Shown here: positions 24,313 to 34,864 of the stretch, in pieces | Layout: every line of letters begins with the position of its first letter | How positions within the stretch are numbered: the first letter of the stretch is position 1 | NCBI RefSeq assembly: GCF_900105345.1 | Contig: NZ_FNSN01000003.1 | Location: 2,356,001-2,420,000 of the forward strand | Length of the DNA: 64,000 nucleotides | Source of the DNA: Arthrobacter woluwensis | Lineage (GTDB): Bacteria > Actinomycetota > Actinomycetes > Actinomycetales > Micrococcaceae | Reading direction: 5' to 3' | Program-made: the position numbers and the translations under genes | Notes under the pieces: generated by a model | Database searches by the model: none | What the model was told of the DNA's origin: nothing | Seen by the model: only the letters and a program-made list of their open reading frames with translations

Positions 24313-26703
24313 ATGGCACAGCGCGACGGCGAGGTGCGGCTCGGCGGGCACCGTATCCGGGTGACGAAGCTGGACAAGGTGCTCTACCCCGAGACCGGCA
24401 CCACCAAAGAAGAGGTGATCGCGTACTACTCCGCGATCGCGAAGACCATGATCCCCCACTGCCGGGAGCGTCCGGCCACGCGGAAGCGATGGCCCGATGG
24501 CGTGGGCCCGGACGGGAGCGGGGCGTTCTTCCAGAAGGACCTCGGCGATTCCTACCCGGACTGGGTGCACACCGGCGAGATCCAGCACAAGGACCACGTC
24601 AACACGTACCCGCTCGTGGATGACGCGGCGACGCTCGTCTGGCTCGCCCAGCTGGCCTCGCTGGAGATTCACGTGCCGCAATGGCGTTTCACCGCTGAGG
24701 GAACGCCGGGTTCCCCGGATCGCCTGGTGTTCGACCTGGATCCCGGGGACGGCGTCGAGCTGGCGCAGGTCGCCCAGGTGGCGTTCCTTGTCCGCGATCT
24801 GTTGCGGGACATGGGGCTGGAATCCATCCCCGTGACGAGCGGCAGTTCCGGCATCCACCTCTATGCCGCGCTCAGCGGCGAGCTGAGTTCCGACGATGCA
24901 TCCGCCGTCGCCCACGAACTGGCGCGTTCCCTGGAGGCGGACCATCCCGAGACGATCACCAGTTCCATGAAACGTGCGCTTCGCCCCGGAAAGGTCTTCA
25001 TCGACTGGAGCCAGAACAACGCGGCGAAGACCACGGTCGCCCCGTACTCGTTGCGCGGCCGGGCCCGGCCCATGGTGGCGGCGCCGCGGACCTGGCGGGA
25101 GCTGGCCTCTCCCCATCTGCGCCATCTGGAGTTCCACGAGGTCCTGCAGCGCGTTGAGAAGCGCGGCGATCCACTGGCGGCCTTGCTCAAGGCGGGCGCC
25201 GGCAAGGGAGCGGGTGCAGCGCCTGACCGGCTGACCGAGTACCGCGCCAAGCGCGACGCCGGACGGACCCCGGAGCCGGTCCCAGCCCCGGGCGACAGCG
25301 ATGACGATGCGGAGGGCGACCAACGGCGCTTCGTGATCCAGCGCCACCAGGCACGCCGGCTTCACTACGACTTCCGCCTGGAGCATGACGGGGTGCTCGT
25401 GAGCTGGGCCCTGCCGAAAGGCGTGCCCGACGACGGCGCCGTCAACCATCTCGCCGTCCCCACGGAGGACCATCCCTTGTCCTATCGGACGTTCGAGGGC
25501 ACGATCCCCCGGGGCGAGTATGGGGCGGGCACGGTGGAGATCTGGGACAGCGGCCACTACGACCTGGAGAAATGGCGCGACGACGAGGTCATCGTCACGC
25601 TGCACGGCACCCCCGGTGGCGGGCTCGGTGGCCCTCGCCGGGTCGTGCTGTTCCGGGCCGGTGAGTCGGGCGGCAAGCCCCGCTGGATGATCCACCGTAT
25701 GGAGCTCGACGGCGGGGCGCGGCCCACGTCGCCGGAGGTCACCACCTCCGGGGACTCCGATCCCGCGGACTTCACCCCGATGCTGGCGGAGACCGCACCC
25801 CTCGCCTCGCTCCCCCACCTTGACTCGGGCGAGTGGGCGTTCGAGATGAAGTGGGACGGCATCCGGGCGCTCGCCGTCGTCGAGGACGGGCGACTGCGCC
25901 TGGTGAGCCGCTCGGGTCATGACCTCACCGCCTCCTATCCCGAGCTGAACGGGCTCCCGGATCTGCTCAACGCCGAGCAGGCCGTGATCGACGGGGAGAT
26001 CGTCGCCCTGGCCGACGACGGCGTTCCGAGCTTCTCCAAACTCCAGCAGCGGTTCGGGCTGACGGAGCCGGACAAGGTCGCGCGCGCTCGACAGGCCGCG
26101 CCGGCCGCGTACTTCCTGTTCGACGTGCTCCAGCTCAACGGCCGTGACTGCCGCTCGCTGGGCCATGAGCAGCGTCGCGAGCTCCTCGCTTCCTTGGTCG
26201 AGGTTCCTCCGGACGCGCCGTTCGCCGTGCCGGACGCCTTCGACGGGAACGGCGAGCAAGCGCTCGAGGCCGCAGGTGAACTGGGGTTGGAAGGAGTGGT
26301 CGCCAAACGCCGGGACAGCGTCTACCGGTCCGGCTCGCGCTCGCAGGACTGGCGGAAGTACCCGCTGCTGGACACGGCAGAGGTGTACGTCATGGGCTGG
26401 CGGGAGAGCGACGCCGAGCCGCGCGGTTTCGCCTCACTGCTACTTGCCGAGCGGCGGGACGGCGCACTGCAGTACGCCGGGCGGGTCGGCACCGGGTTCT
26501 CGACGCGGCAACGCCGGGAGATCCGGGAACGGCTGGAAGAGCGGGAGCGAGCCGAGCCTGCGGTGGAGGTCCCGGCGGAGATCCGGCGCGGAGCACATTG
26601 GGTCGACCCGGACGCGCTCGCAGAGGTCGAATCACGGGGACGCACCGGCGACGGAATCCTCCGGCAGCCGGTCTGGCGTGGCTGGCGGCCGGACAAGGGG
26701 TGA
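24313..26703 (+). CDS. ligD: ATP-dependent DNA ligase D
   Basis: A 796-residue multidomain repair enzyme with the actinobacterial order polymerase-phosphoesterase-ligase. The primase-polymerase domain spans about 1-300 (VRLGGHRIRVTKLDKVLYPE, LVFDLDPGDGVEL with catalytic Asp pair, VTSGSSGIHLYA). The 3'-phosphoesterase domain (about 335-470) has FVIQRHQARRLHYDFRLEHD and GTIPRGEYGAGTVEIWD. The ligase domain (about 480-796) has the nucleotidyl lysine in FEMKWDGIRA and VIDGEIVALADDG. The ATG at 24313 is chosen for homology and because CATGAT lies exactly 6 nt upstream. It fills and seals breaks held by Ku, which is divergently transcribed. Confidence 0.96.
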   Translation: MAQRDGEVRLGGHRIRVTKLDKVLYPETGTTKEEVIAYYSAIAKTMIPHCRERPATRKRWPDGVGPDGSGAFFQKDLGDSYPDWVHTGEIQHKDHVNTYPLVDDAATLVWLAQLASLEIHVPQWRFTAEGTPGSPDRLVFDLDPGDGVELAQVAQVAFLVRDLLRDMGLESIPVTSGSSGIHLYAALSGELSSDDASAVAHELARSLEADHPETITSSMKRALRPGKVFIDWSQNNAAKTTVAPYSLRGRARPMVAAPRTWRELASPHLRHLEFHEVLQRVEKRGDPLAALLKAGAGKGAGAAPDRLTEYRAKRDAGRTPEPVPAPGDSDDDAEGDQRRFVIQRHQARRLHYDFRLEHDGVLVSWALPKGVPDDGAVNHLAVPTEDHPLSYRTFEGTIPRGEYGAGTVEIWDSGHYDLEKWRDDEVIVTLHGTPGGGLGGPRRVVLFRAGESGGKPRWMIHRMELDGGARPTSPEVTTSGDSDPADFTPMLAETAPLASLPHLDSGEWAFEMKWDGIRALAVVEDGRLRLVSRSGHDLTASYPELNGLPDLLNAEQAVIDGEIVALADDGVPSFSKLQQRFGLTEPDKVARARQAAPAAYFLFDVLQLNGRDCRSLGHEQRRELLASLVEVPPDAPFAVPDAFDGNGEQALEAAGELGLEGVVAKRRDSVYRSGSRSQDWRKYPLLDTAEVYVMGWRESDAEPRGFASLLLAERRDGALQYAGRVGTGFSTRQRREIRERLEERERAEPAVEVPAEIRRGAHWVDPDALAEVESRGRTGDGILRQPVWRGWRPDKG

Positions 26704-26826
26704 GTTCTTGAGGCCGTTCACCCTTGCCGCGCCCCTATATGCCTGGAACGCGGCGCCAATCCATCGTCAACCCGCCGGGCCAGTTCTCTGATAACCCAGG
26801 CTTGATCCTTGGACCTGAGTCACTTC
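26704..26826. other. Intergenic region between ligD and the DGQHR gene
   Basis: About 120 bp between convergent gene ends. I see no strong hairpin, att-like repeat or ORF. Base composition drops here towards the lower-GC patch. Confidence 0.5.
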
Positions 26827-27702
26827 TCACTGAGCGATCGTTGGAATCTCAGATGGATTTGCGCCATTCGCAAACTTGATCAGCTTGAGTTCTTCGCCGA
26901 CCTTCACCGCGTTCCAGGATCTGTAGATCGCGAAGATGACTTGTGCCGCCGAGATTCGCTCCTTCGTCGCCACCGCTTGGCGCAACCGCTTCAGTAGGGT
27001 CGCTTTAGGGTCTCCCTCGCCCTCAGTCTTCATCGCATACAGGTCGTCGAAGAACCGAATCCCCTCCGCGCCGTTCAAACGGATGATCGTGTACATCGCG
27101 TATGCCAACGGCGAGGGCGCGACGGCAATGGCCCGGTGATACTTCTGTGACAATTGGGCCCACTGCTCGATCTCCGTATTCTGCTCGACCCACCCGATCA
27201 CTTCGGAGTGCGTCGGCAGAAGAAGTGTTGACTTCGCGTTGAGCAGCTTGCCTGCCTCTTCTGTCAGCCCGATACGTGCTGCAGCTGCCACGATAGTGGG
27301 TGCCTGCCGGTAGCCAACCATCTGAAGGGCATGAGACGAGGTCCTCTTCTTGCCAGTGTCAATCACTGTCTGAGCCGTGGGATTGATACCTTTGGCGATC
27401 AACATTCTCACGGTGCAACCTGACCGAATAATCGCGAGCAGCCGGTGCTGCCCATCGATCAGTCGACCGTCCCAGTCGAACTTGATGGGATCCCCGGTGA
27501 ACTTCCAATTGTTGGCAGTCATGTCGAGCGCGTAACTTGCCACTCGCTCTGGCGAAACTGCCCGGTTCTCAAGATTTTGTTCGAGCCACAACTCTGCGAT
27601 CTCAGCCGTAACCAAAACGAACTCAACCACCACACCAAGGTGCTTATCATCACGAACTACTGCCATGCCGCACGCCTCCTCAGGCTTCCAAATGTTGGAC
27701 AT
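26827..27702 (-). CDS. ParB-like DGQHR-motif protein, probably mobile-element derived
   Basis: A 291-residue protein of unknown function. Residues about 30-110 have the layout of a ParB/Sulfiredoxin-like domain: NRAVSPERVASYALDMTANN, FTGDPIKFDWDGRLIDGQHR and a following hydrophobic strand. The IDGQHR motif is the hallmark of this superfamily, also found in DndB-like and phage ParB-like proteins. The rest is mostly helical. Codon use is more A/T-rich than neighbours, suggesting transfer. TATAAG lies 6 nt upstream of the ATG. It is divergent from a small HTH protein that may regulate it. Whether it binds DNA or hydrolyses nucleotides is unknown. Confidence 0.75.
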   Translation of the reverse strand: MSNIWKPEEACGMAVVRDDKHLGVVVEFVLVTAEIAELWLEQNLENRAVSPERVASYALDMTANNWKFTGDPIKFDWDGRLIDGQHRLLAIIRSGCTVRMLIAKGINPTAQTVIDTGKKRTSSHALQMVGYRQAPTIVAAAARIGLTEEAGKLLNAKSTLLLPTHSEVIGWVEQNTEIEQWAQLSQKYHRAIAVAPSPLAYAMYTIIRLNGAEGIRFFDDLYAMKTEGEGDPKATLLKRLRQAVATKERISAAQVIFAIYRSWNAVKVGEELKLIKFANGANPSEIPTIAQ

Positions 27703-27779
27703 CTAGAACTTATATGTAACGAGTTCCATTTTGCAAATTGGGTGGGTTAGGCTGGCTTCACGTACCGAGAAGTGTGGGG

Positions 27780-28106
27780 ATGATTGTGACAAGAAGAGTC
27801 CCAGAGGAGTGGGGAACCTTACTGGAGGATGCCGGATTCGGTTCAATCCGAAGCTTGGCCATCGCGTCAGGGGTAAGCCAGCCCGCAGTTAGCCGTCTCA
27901 TCTTCGGCACGGGACGCACGTCCGACGAGACAATCGCAAGCGTTGCAGCAGCCCTTGGCGTTCCGCCCACCACAGTCTTTCACCTGTCCGGCACATCCGT
28001 GACAGCTCTGGGACCTTACGAACCCCCATCCGTCTCTCAGCGGCTTTCAGTGGCGCAACGCAGAGCGCTGGACGCACTCATAAGGACAATGGTCGACGAT
28101 GAGTAG
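27780..28106 (+). CDS. Helix-turn-helix XRE-like regulator
   Basis: A 108-residue protein with a Cro/C1-type HTH at about 20-70 (SIRSLAIASGVSQPAVSRLI and TSDETIASVAAALGV). The C-terminus is a short helix (SQRLSVAQRRALDALIRTM). The ATG at 27780 is preferred; an in-frame codon at 27738 would extend it through a possible TAGGCT -10 at 27748-27753. It is divergent from the DGQHR-motif gene and lies in the same lower-GC patch, so the two probably form a small acquired unit. Confidence 0.78.
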   Translation: MIVTRRVPEEWGTLLEDAGFGSIRSLAIASGVSQPAVSRLIFGTGRTSDETIASVAAALGVPPTTVFHLSGTSVTALGPYEPPSVSQRLSVAQRRALDALIRTMVDDE

Positions 28107-28289
28107 GCACAGTAGGGCTAGGTCCGGTCCCGGCCAACTGATGCGATCGTCAGTGGAACAATCCACCATCCGGCTGAACCGTGTAGAGCATAGCCAAACC
28201 ACTGCACGAGCCTCTTGGGCGCGTGCGACCGCATGCCCAAATGGGGTTCGTCATCGATGATTTCACGTCGTACAAGAACCATGCCGCAT
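28107..28289. other. Intergenic region
   Basis: 183 bp between the HTH gene and the 3' end of the DUF222 gene. No convincing hairpin or gene was found; short open frames here lack family resemblance or a start signal. It may mark the right edge of the acquired patch. Confidence 0.4.
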
Positions 28290-29774
28290 TCAGAACGGCG
28301 GCGGGTCCTGCCCCGCCATCTGGGCATCCACCATCCGCGTCGCCGCGGCCGGAGGATCGTCCCGATGGACGCGGCCCATGGGGCTGGTCCATTCGAGGAC
28401 CCCTCTCCCCACTTGCCGGATGGTCCAGCGGGAGTGATGTTTCAGCACATGGTGTCTGCGGCAGAGCCCGGCGAGATTGGTGGAACTCGTCATGCCTCCC
28501 TGCGCCGCGTCCTCGGTGTGGTCGAGGTCCAGGAACGCGGCGCGGATTCCACAGCCCGGGAAGCGACATCGGGTGTCCCGAGCCGCGAGATACCTGCGGA
28601 GGTCGGCGTTCGGACGGTACCGGTCTACGGCCAGGACCGCACCGGACACCGGGTCGGTCAGCACCCGGTGCCAAGCGGACTCCGCACCGGCCAGGCGGCG
28701 GGCGGTCTCCGGGTCAAGGGCGAACCGCCCGTTGAGTTCCGCACTCACGCCGTGGTGTCCTGCACCACCGTCTGAGGCGACCGAGCCGCACGACCGCACC
28801 GGACTGTCGCTCCCCAAGCCGAGGCCGTGGTCCGGAATCCTGCGCCATTCAGAAGCTCTCCATGATCCGTCAGACTCTTCCGAAGACCGGAGGAACTCCA
28901 CGGGAATCGTCACGTCGACGCGGGCCCGGATCGCCGCGAGGTGCCCCTCCGGGTCCGCCACGCTCTGAGGCGCACCGGTCAGCAGCATGTCGGCCAGCAG
29001 ATCGGCCCGGAGCTGGTCTAGGGTGCGTGCATCTCCGGGGCTGGTGCCAAGGGGTGTTCGATCCTTCAGTGCCCGCGCCATGTCCGTCAGGCGGCCGTGA
29101 ATCCCATGAGCCACCGCGGCAGGCAGGACCGCCGTCAGCTCCGCCATCCCATCGGGCAGGGGCGACACCCACACACGTCGTTCGGCGCGGGCCCGCTCGA
29201 AACGGAGACCGAGAGCTTCCGGCCGGACCTTTTCCGCTTCCCGGACCGCGAACCGCCTCAGCCGTTGCGGCGCCGCGTTCTCGGAGTAGGCGACCACGCG
29301 GGCCTCATAGTCGGCGCGCACGCCGTCATCGTCCAGACCAGCGGCAGCGTCCCGGATCACCCGGGTATGGGCGAAGCTGATCCGTCCCTCGCCCAGGGCC
29401 CTCAATGTCTCAGGGAACCGCACCACGAGATCCGAGGCCTCCGCCATCTGCCGCTGGATTGTCCGGTCACTCGTGCGAGTCGCCGTCCCGATCTCGGCCG
29501 CCACGGAGCGCTCCGCCAGCTCTGCCGCCCGCGCATCCCAGGTGAGCGGGTCGAAGCCGGCCGGCACGCCGTCGTCGTCGCACTTCAGGGAAGGTGCCAG
29601 GCCGGCGGCGAGGGCTAGCAGCATCTCGCGGCTCGCCTGCATCTGGGCGATGAGGCGGTCCGCCCCGACGATCGCTTCGGTCAGTGCACCAAGCGCGTCC
29701 CAGGGATCCGTCACGGCCGCCGAGGCCGGAGGACCGAGAGGTTGAGCTCCGAGAAGCTGAGCACTGACTTCCAT
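28290..29774 (-). CDS. DUF222 domain-containing HNH endonuclease
   Basis: A 494-residue protein. The DUF222 domain (about 40-330) contains LAERSVAAEIGTATRTSDRT and VVRFPETLRALGEGRISFAHTRVI. The C-terminal HNH nuclease shows CRFPGCGIRAAFLDLDHTED, GGMTSSTNLAGLCRRHHVLKH, with two Cys, the catalytic His and closing His residues. Such proteins are very abundant in actinobacteria (the 13E12-like group) and often multi-copy; their target is unknown, and they may be relics of mobile elements. AAGAAT lies 6 nt upstream of the ATG. Confidence 0.9.
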   Translation of the reverse strand: MEVSAQLLGAQPLGPPASAAVTDPWDALGALTEAIVGADRLIAQMQASREMLLALAAGLAPSLKCDDDGVPAGFDPLTWDARAAELAERSVAAEIGTATRTSDRTIQRQMAEASDLVVRFPETLRALGEGRISFAHTRVIRDAAAGLDDDGVRADYEARVVAYSENAAPQRLRRFAVREAEKVRPEALGLRFERARAERRVWVSPLPDGMAELTAVLPAAVAHGIHGRLTDMARALKDRTPLGTSPGDARTLDQLRADLLADMLLTGAPQSVADPEGHLAAIRARVDVTIPVEFLRSSEESDGSWRASEWRRIPDHGLGLGSDSPVRSCGSVASDGGAGHHGVSAELNGRFALDPETARRLAGAESAWHRVLTDPVSGAVLAVDRYRPNADLRRYLAARDTRCRFPGCGIRAAFLDLDHTEDAAQGGMTSSTNLAGLCRRHHVLKHHSRWTIRQVGRGVLEWTSPMGRVHRDDPPAAATRMVDAQMAGQDPPPF

Positions 29775-29855
29775 GACCCCATTCTTCGGCAGGGGTGTGA
29801 CATTTATTTCTGCATTCGGCCAGTATTCAGGCCATTCAAGGCGGGCCGGCCGCGA

Positions 29856-30257
29856 TCAGCCCTGCAGCGTGGCCAGGTCGGCGGATTCGCCGGTCCAGGT
29901 GCCGGTGTCTTCCAAGAAGTCGAGGTAGGAGTGCATGGCGGCCCCCAGGAAGTCGCTGAGGTCCTGTTTACCGTCGACGCTTTCGGCCAGGACGTCGTAG
30001 GCGGCGACGAAACCGTCGGGCGTGAATCCCGTGGCGGAGACCACGCCGGTCCCCTCGGCATGCGCGAACACGAAGTCCTGCACCACGTCCAGGACGGCGG
30101 CCGCGTTCCACAGGCCCACCGGCTCCTCGTGCTCGGCGAACCACGCCACGAAGGCCGGCGTCACGACGTCGACGGCCCGCCGCGCCTTGCCGCGCAGCGC
30201 CTGCTCCTCCTGGACTGCGCCGCCGGCTCGGCTCGTGCTGCGTTTCTTCTTGGCCAT
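29856..30257 (-). CDS. Small protein of unknown function, paralogue of 19827-20756
   Basis: A 133-residue acidic protein with a basic start MAKKKRSTSRAGGAV. It aligns with the N-terminal domain of the protein at 19827-20756: VVTPAFVAWFAEHEEPVG corresponds to TQALAFVRWYEGTDG, and MHSYLDFLEDTGTWTGESADL to LQVYLGFLDATGSWTGTAEDL. The linker and winged-helix half are absent. The ATG at 30257 has AGAGGAAA upstream; an in-frame start at 30332 would overlap the divergent gene. Function is unknown. It is divergent from the membrane protein gene, 58 bp away. Confidence 0.78.
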   Translation of the reverse strand: MAKKKRSTSRAGGAVQEEQALRGKARRAVDVVTPAFVAWFAEHEEPVGLWNAAAVLDVVQDFVFAHAEGTGVVSATGFTPDGFVAAYDVLAESVDGKQDLSDFLGAAMHSYLDFLEDTGTWTGESADLATLQG

Positions 30258-30315
30258 GGGTTTCCTCTCGTACAGGAGTGACAGGTCCGGAGAACCCGAC
30301 GGGTAGACTCGCGGC

Positions 30316-30846
30316 GTGACGATGCCCTCCATTTTTCCTCATGCCACGTTCGCCGGCGCCTTCGGCGACACCGCGACGAACAGCTGGTACCCGGCGCAAG
30401 CGGTGCTCGAGCAAGGGATCGTCACGCTCTGGGTCGGATCGCCGACCGGATGGATGCAGTATTTCAGTGTTCCCGCGGCCGAGGTCACCGTGAAATCGGC
30501 CGCGCAGCGCATCACCCTGACGGTGGCGGGCCGGAACTACCCGGTCCTCGCCGACCCGAGAGCGGTGTATCAGGCGCTCAACTTCGGCGCCGCGAACGTC
30601 GTCGGAGAGATCACCGGAAACCAGGCCCTCGGCGCCATGAGCACCGCCGGGCGGGCCATGAACCAGGTGGGCGCCGCGCAGGCGTTCAATGCCGGCGGCG
30701 GGAACGAGTTCCTCGCCGCGATGCGAGCCTCCGGAGCCCGCGTCTCACGGCTCGGCTACGGAGCGATCGCCGCCATCGGCTGCGGCGCCGGGCTCCTCGT
30801 CGTCATCCTGGTGGTCGTCATCACCGTGTGGACACTGAACCTCTGA
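30316..30846 (+). CDS. Hypothetical protein with C-terminal membrane anchor
   Basis: A 176-residue protein. The first 100 residues look like a beta-rich domain with a PH-like feel (ITLWVGSPTGWMQYFSVPAAEVTVKSAAQRITLTV-type strands). A Gly/Ala/Asn-rich stretch follows, then one strongly hydrophobic C-terminal helix (AIAAIGCGAGLLVVILVVVI), giving a tail-anchored topology. No family recognised. The GTG start at 30316 has TAGACT at 30304-30309, exactly 6 nt upstream: leaderless. A bidirectional hairpin terminates it against nrdF. Confidence 0.7.
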   Translation: MTMPSIFPHATFAGAFGDTATNSWYPAQAVLEQGIVTLWVGSPTGWMQYFSVPAAEVTVKSAAQRITLTVAGRNYPVLADPRAVYQALNFGAANVVGEITGNQALGAMSTAGRAMNQVGAAQAFNAGGGNEFLAAMRASGARVSRLGYGAIAAIGCGAGLLVVILVVVITVWTLNL

Positions 30847-30871
30847 CCGCGGCAACGCTCCCCCGCACACG

Positions 30872-30913
30872 ACGACGGCGGCCGCCCACCCCCAGGTGAG
30901 CGGCCGCCGTCGT
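30872..30913. terminator. Bidirectional terminator, ACGACGGCGGC type
   Basis: Perfect 14-bp stem ACGACGGCGGCCGC / GCGGCCGCCGTCGT with a 14-nt loop. It lies between the converging hypothetical gene and nrdF and shares its stem core with several other terminators in the window. Confidence 0.8.
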
Positions 30914-30953
30914 GCGTCAGACGCAGCGCGTCAGCGCGGAGAGAGCAGAGAAC

Positions 30954-32015
<1,062 letters not shown>

Positions 32016-34157
32016 TCACAGCATGCAGGAGACGCAGCCCTCGACCTCGGTGCCTTCCAGCGCGAGCTGACGCAGGCGGATGTAGTAGAGGGTCTTGATG
32101 CCCTTCTTCCACGCGTAGATCTGCGCCTTGTTGATGTCACGCGTCGTGGCCGTGTCCTTGAAGAACAGGGTCAGGGACAGGCCCTGGTCCACGTGCTGCG
32201 TGGCGGCGGCGTAGGTGTCGATGATCTTCTCGTAGCCGATCTCGTACGCGTCCTGGTAGTACTCCAGGTTGTCGTTCGTCAGGTATGGCGCCGGGTAATA
32301 GACGCGGCCGATCTTCCCTTCCTTGCGGATCTCGATCTTGGCGGCCACCGGGTGGATCGACGAGGTGGAGTTGTTGATGTAGCTGATGGAACCGGTCGGC
32401 GGCACGGCCTGCAGGTTCTGGTTGTAGATGCCGTGCTCCATGACCGAGGCCTTGAGCTCGCGCCAGTCGTCCTGGGTGGGGATGTGGTGCTTGGCGAACA
32501 GCTCGCGGACACGCTCGGTGGCGGGGGCCCACTCCTGCTCGGTGTACTTGTCGAAGAACTCGCCGCTCGCGTACTTGGAGTTCTCGAAGCCGCCGAACGT
32601 CTCACCGGTCTCGATCGCCAGGCGGTTGGAGGCCCGCAGCGCGTGGTAGAGCACCGTGTAGAAGTAGATGTTCGTGAAGTCGAGGCCCTCTTCGGAACCG
32701 TAGTGGACCCGCTCGCGTGCCAGGTAGCCGTGCAGGTTCATCTGGCCGAGGCCGATGGCGTGGCTCTTGGCGTTGCCCTCGGCCACGGACGGCACCGAGT
32801 TGATGTAGGACATGTCCGACACCGCGGACAGTGCGCGGATCGCGGTCTCGATGGACGAACCGATGTTCGGCGAGTCCATCGTCTTGGCGATGTTCATCGA
32901 GCCCAGGTTGCAGGAGATGTCCTTGCCCACGGTCTCGTAGGACAGGTCCTCGTTGTAGATGCTGGGGGTCGACACCTGGAGGATCTCCGAGCAGAGGTTG
33001 CTCATGGTGACCTTGCCGGCGATCGGGTTCGCCCGGTTCACGGTGTCCTCGAACATGATGTACGGGTAACCGGACTCGAACTGGATCTCCGCAAGGGTCT
33101 GGAAGAACTCACGGGCGTTGATCTTGGTCTTCTTGATCCGGGAATCGTCGACCATCTCGTAGTACTTCTCGGTGACCGAGACGTCGGAGAACGGGATGCC
33201 GTAGACGCGCTCGACGTCGTACGGCGAGAAGAGGTACATGTCCTCGTTCTTCTTGGCCAGCTCGAAGGTGATGTCCGGCACGACGACGCCGAGGGACAGC
33301 GTCTTGATGCGGATCTTCTCGTCGGCGTTCTCACGCTTGGTGTCGAGGAAGCGGTAGATGTCCGGGTGGTGGGCGTGCAGGTACACGGCTCCCGCGCCCT
33401 GACGCGCACCCAGCTGGTTGGCGTAGGAGAAGCTGTCTTCGAGGAGCTTCATCACGGGGATGACACCGGAGGACTGGTTCTCGATCTGCTTGATCGGGGC
33501 GCCGTGCTCACGGATGTTGGTGAGGGACAGGGCCACGCCGCCGCCGCGCTTGGACAGCTGAAGGGCGGAGTTGATGCCACGGGCGATCGACTCCATGTTG
33601 TCCTCGATGCGCAGGAGGAAGCAGGAGACGAGCTCGCCGCGCTGTGCCTTGCCGGCGTTGAGGAAGGTGGGGGTCGCGGGCTGGAAACGGCCCTCGATGA
33701 TCTCGTCCACCAGACGGGTGGCGACCTCTTCGTTGCCGCGGGCGAGGTGCAGCGCGACCATGCAGACACGGTCCTCGTAGCGCTCCAGGAACCGCTTGCC
33801 GTCGAAGGTCTTGAGCGTGTACGAGGTGTAGAACTTGAAGGCGCCCAGGAAGGTCTCGAAGCGGAACTTCTTCTTGTACGCGCGGTTGAACAGTTCGCGG
33901 ATGAAGTTCATCGTGTACTGATCGAGCGTCTCGCGCTCGTAGTACTGGTTCTTGATGAGGTAGTCGAGCTTCTCTTCCAGGTCATGGAAGAACACCGTGT
34001 TGTTGTTCACGTGCTGCAGGAAGTACTGGTGGGCGGCCTCGCGGTCCGCGTCGAACTGGATCTTGCCGTCCGGACCGTAGAGGTTCAGCATGGCGTTCAG
34101 CTCGTGATAACCCAGGCCCTTGTAAGCCTCCGGCAGTGGGGCCTTCTCAGCCTTCAC
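32016..34157 (-). CDS. nrdE: Class Ib ribonucleoside-diphosphate reductase, alpha subunit
   Basis: NrdE (713 residues from this start) reduces ribonucleoside diphosphates. Seen are [20 protein letters not shown] at the N-terminus, [14 protein letters not shown] and [21 protein letters not shown], the active-site [14 protein letters not shown], and the C-terminal redox pair in GCVSCML that receives electrons from NrdH. No ATP-cone is present, as in class Ib. The GTG at 34157 is chosen because GAGCGAGG lies just upstream and it starts 11 nt after the nrdI stop; a TTG at 34199 would overlap nrdI by 31 bp and is the alternative. Confidence 0.96.
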   Translation of the reverse strand: MKAEKAPLPEAYKGLGYHELNAMLNLYGPDGKIQFDADREAAHQYFLQHVNNNTVFFHDLEEKLDYLIKNQYYERETLDQYTMNFIRELFNRAYKKKFRFETFLGAFKFYTSYTLKTFDGKRFLERYEDRVCMVALHLARGNEEVATRLVDEIIEGRFQPATPTFLNAGKAQRGELVSCFLLRIEDNMESIARGINSALQLSKRGGGVALSLTNIREHGAPIKQIENQSSGVIPVMKLLEDSFSYANQLGARQGAGAVYLHAHHPDIYRFLDTKRENADEKIRIKTLSLGVVVPDITFELAKKNEDMYLFSPYDVERVYGIPFSDVSVTEKYYEMVDDSRIKKTKINAREFFQTLAEIQFESGYPYIMFEDTVNRANPIAGKVTMSNLCSEILQVSTPSIYNEDLSYETVGKDISCNLGSMNIAKTMDSPNIGSSIETAIRALSAVSDMSYINSVPSVAEGNAKSHAIGLGQMNLHGYLARERVHYGSEEGLDFTNIYFYTVLYHALRASNRLAIETGETFGGFENSKYASGEFFDKYTEQEWAPATERVRELFAKHHIPTQDDWRELKASVMEHGIYNQNLQAVPPTGSISYINNSTSSIHPVAAKIEIRKEGKIGRVYYPAPYLTNDNLEYYQDAYEIGYEKIIDTYAAATQHVDQGLSLTLFFKDTATTRDINKAQIYAWKKGIKTLYYIRLRQLALEGTEVEGCVSCML

Positions 34158-34168
34158 CGAAACCTCGC

Positions 34169-34678
34169 TCAGCTCTGGTTCTGCGACAGTCGTGTCCAAA
34201 ACGTGTCCAATCCCTCGTTGACTCGGCGCACGTCGTCCGGCGTGCCCATCAGTTCAAATCTGTACAGGTGGGGAACATGGCATTTGGCGGCAATGATGTC
34301 ACCGGCCATGCAGTAGTTGTCCCCGAAGTTGGTGTTCCCTGCCCCGATCACGCCCCGGATCAGCTTGCGGTTCTGTTCAACATTCAGGAATCTGATGACC
34401 TGCTTGGGGACCGAGCCGTCTCCCCCGGTTCCCCCATACGTAGGGAGGACCAGGACGAACGGCTCGGTGGCCAGCAGTGGTTCTTCCGCGGGAAGGAGCG
34501 GGATCCTGTCCGCGTTCCTTCCGAGCTTCTCCACGAATCGCCGGGTGTTCCCGGAGACCGAGGAGAAATAGATGAGGTGACTGGACGAGACGCGGAAGCT
34601 TCCCCTCTCCACGTCCCGTCCGGCCTTGGCGTCCCGCGTCCCGTGAGGATCACGCGTGAGCGTTGCCATCGAAGTCAC
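34169..34678 (-). CDS. nrdI: Ribonucleotide reductase assembly flavoprotein
   Basis: NrdI is a flavodoxin-like protein that supplies the oxidant for assembling the Mn-tyrosyl cofactor in NrdF. The FMN-binding loop is seen in [18 protein letters not shown], and the second loop in [17 protein letters not shown], with [19 protein letters not shown] near the flavin. The protein is 169 residues, with about 30 extra N-terminal residues compared with typical NrdI, so internal starts (GTG 34678, ATG 34669 or beyond) need care. It lies between nrdH and nrdE. Confidence 0.93.
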   Translation of the reverse strand: MTSMATLTRDPHGTRDAKAGRDVERGSFRVSSSHLIYFSSVSGNTRRFVEKLGRNADRIPLLPAEEPLLATEPFVLVLPTYGGTGGDGSVPKQVIRFLNVEQNRKLIRGVIGAGNTNFGDNYCMAGDIIAAKCHVPHLYRFELMGTPDDVRRVNEGLDTFWTRLSQNQS

Positions 34679-34864
34679 CCCATCAAGTCTGTTGTCAGTT
34701 CACTTCGTCGCAGGACCCGTCCGGGTCCCGTGTCGCGGCAGGGCAGCCTGCCTGCCGCCAGGACGACGACGGCCCACCCGCTCTGAATGGACTCGCCGTG
34801 CCGATCACCTGAACGGTGCAGCACGGCGCAAGGGGCCGCCGTCGTGCAGATGCTCAGGAGGCGA
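34679..34864 (-). other. Structured nrdH-nrdI intergenic region
   Basis: The 186-bp gap is unusual inside an nrd operon. It contains CGCCGTGC / GCACGGCG (34794-34801 with 34821-34828) with an inner CACC/GGTG stem, and outer ACGACGG / CCGTCGT arms (34766-34772 with 34839-34845). It may be a partial terminator behind nrdH, letting NrdH be made in excess. Confidence 0.6.

Noticed and set aside
28118-28327. A 69-residue open frame after the HTH gene
   Set aside because: No start signal, no family resemblance, overlaps the DUF222 gene end.
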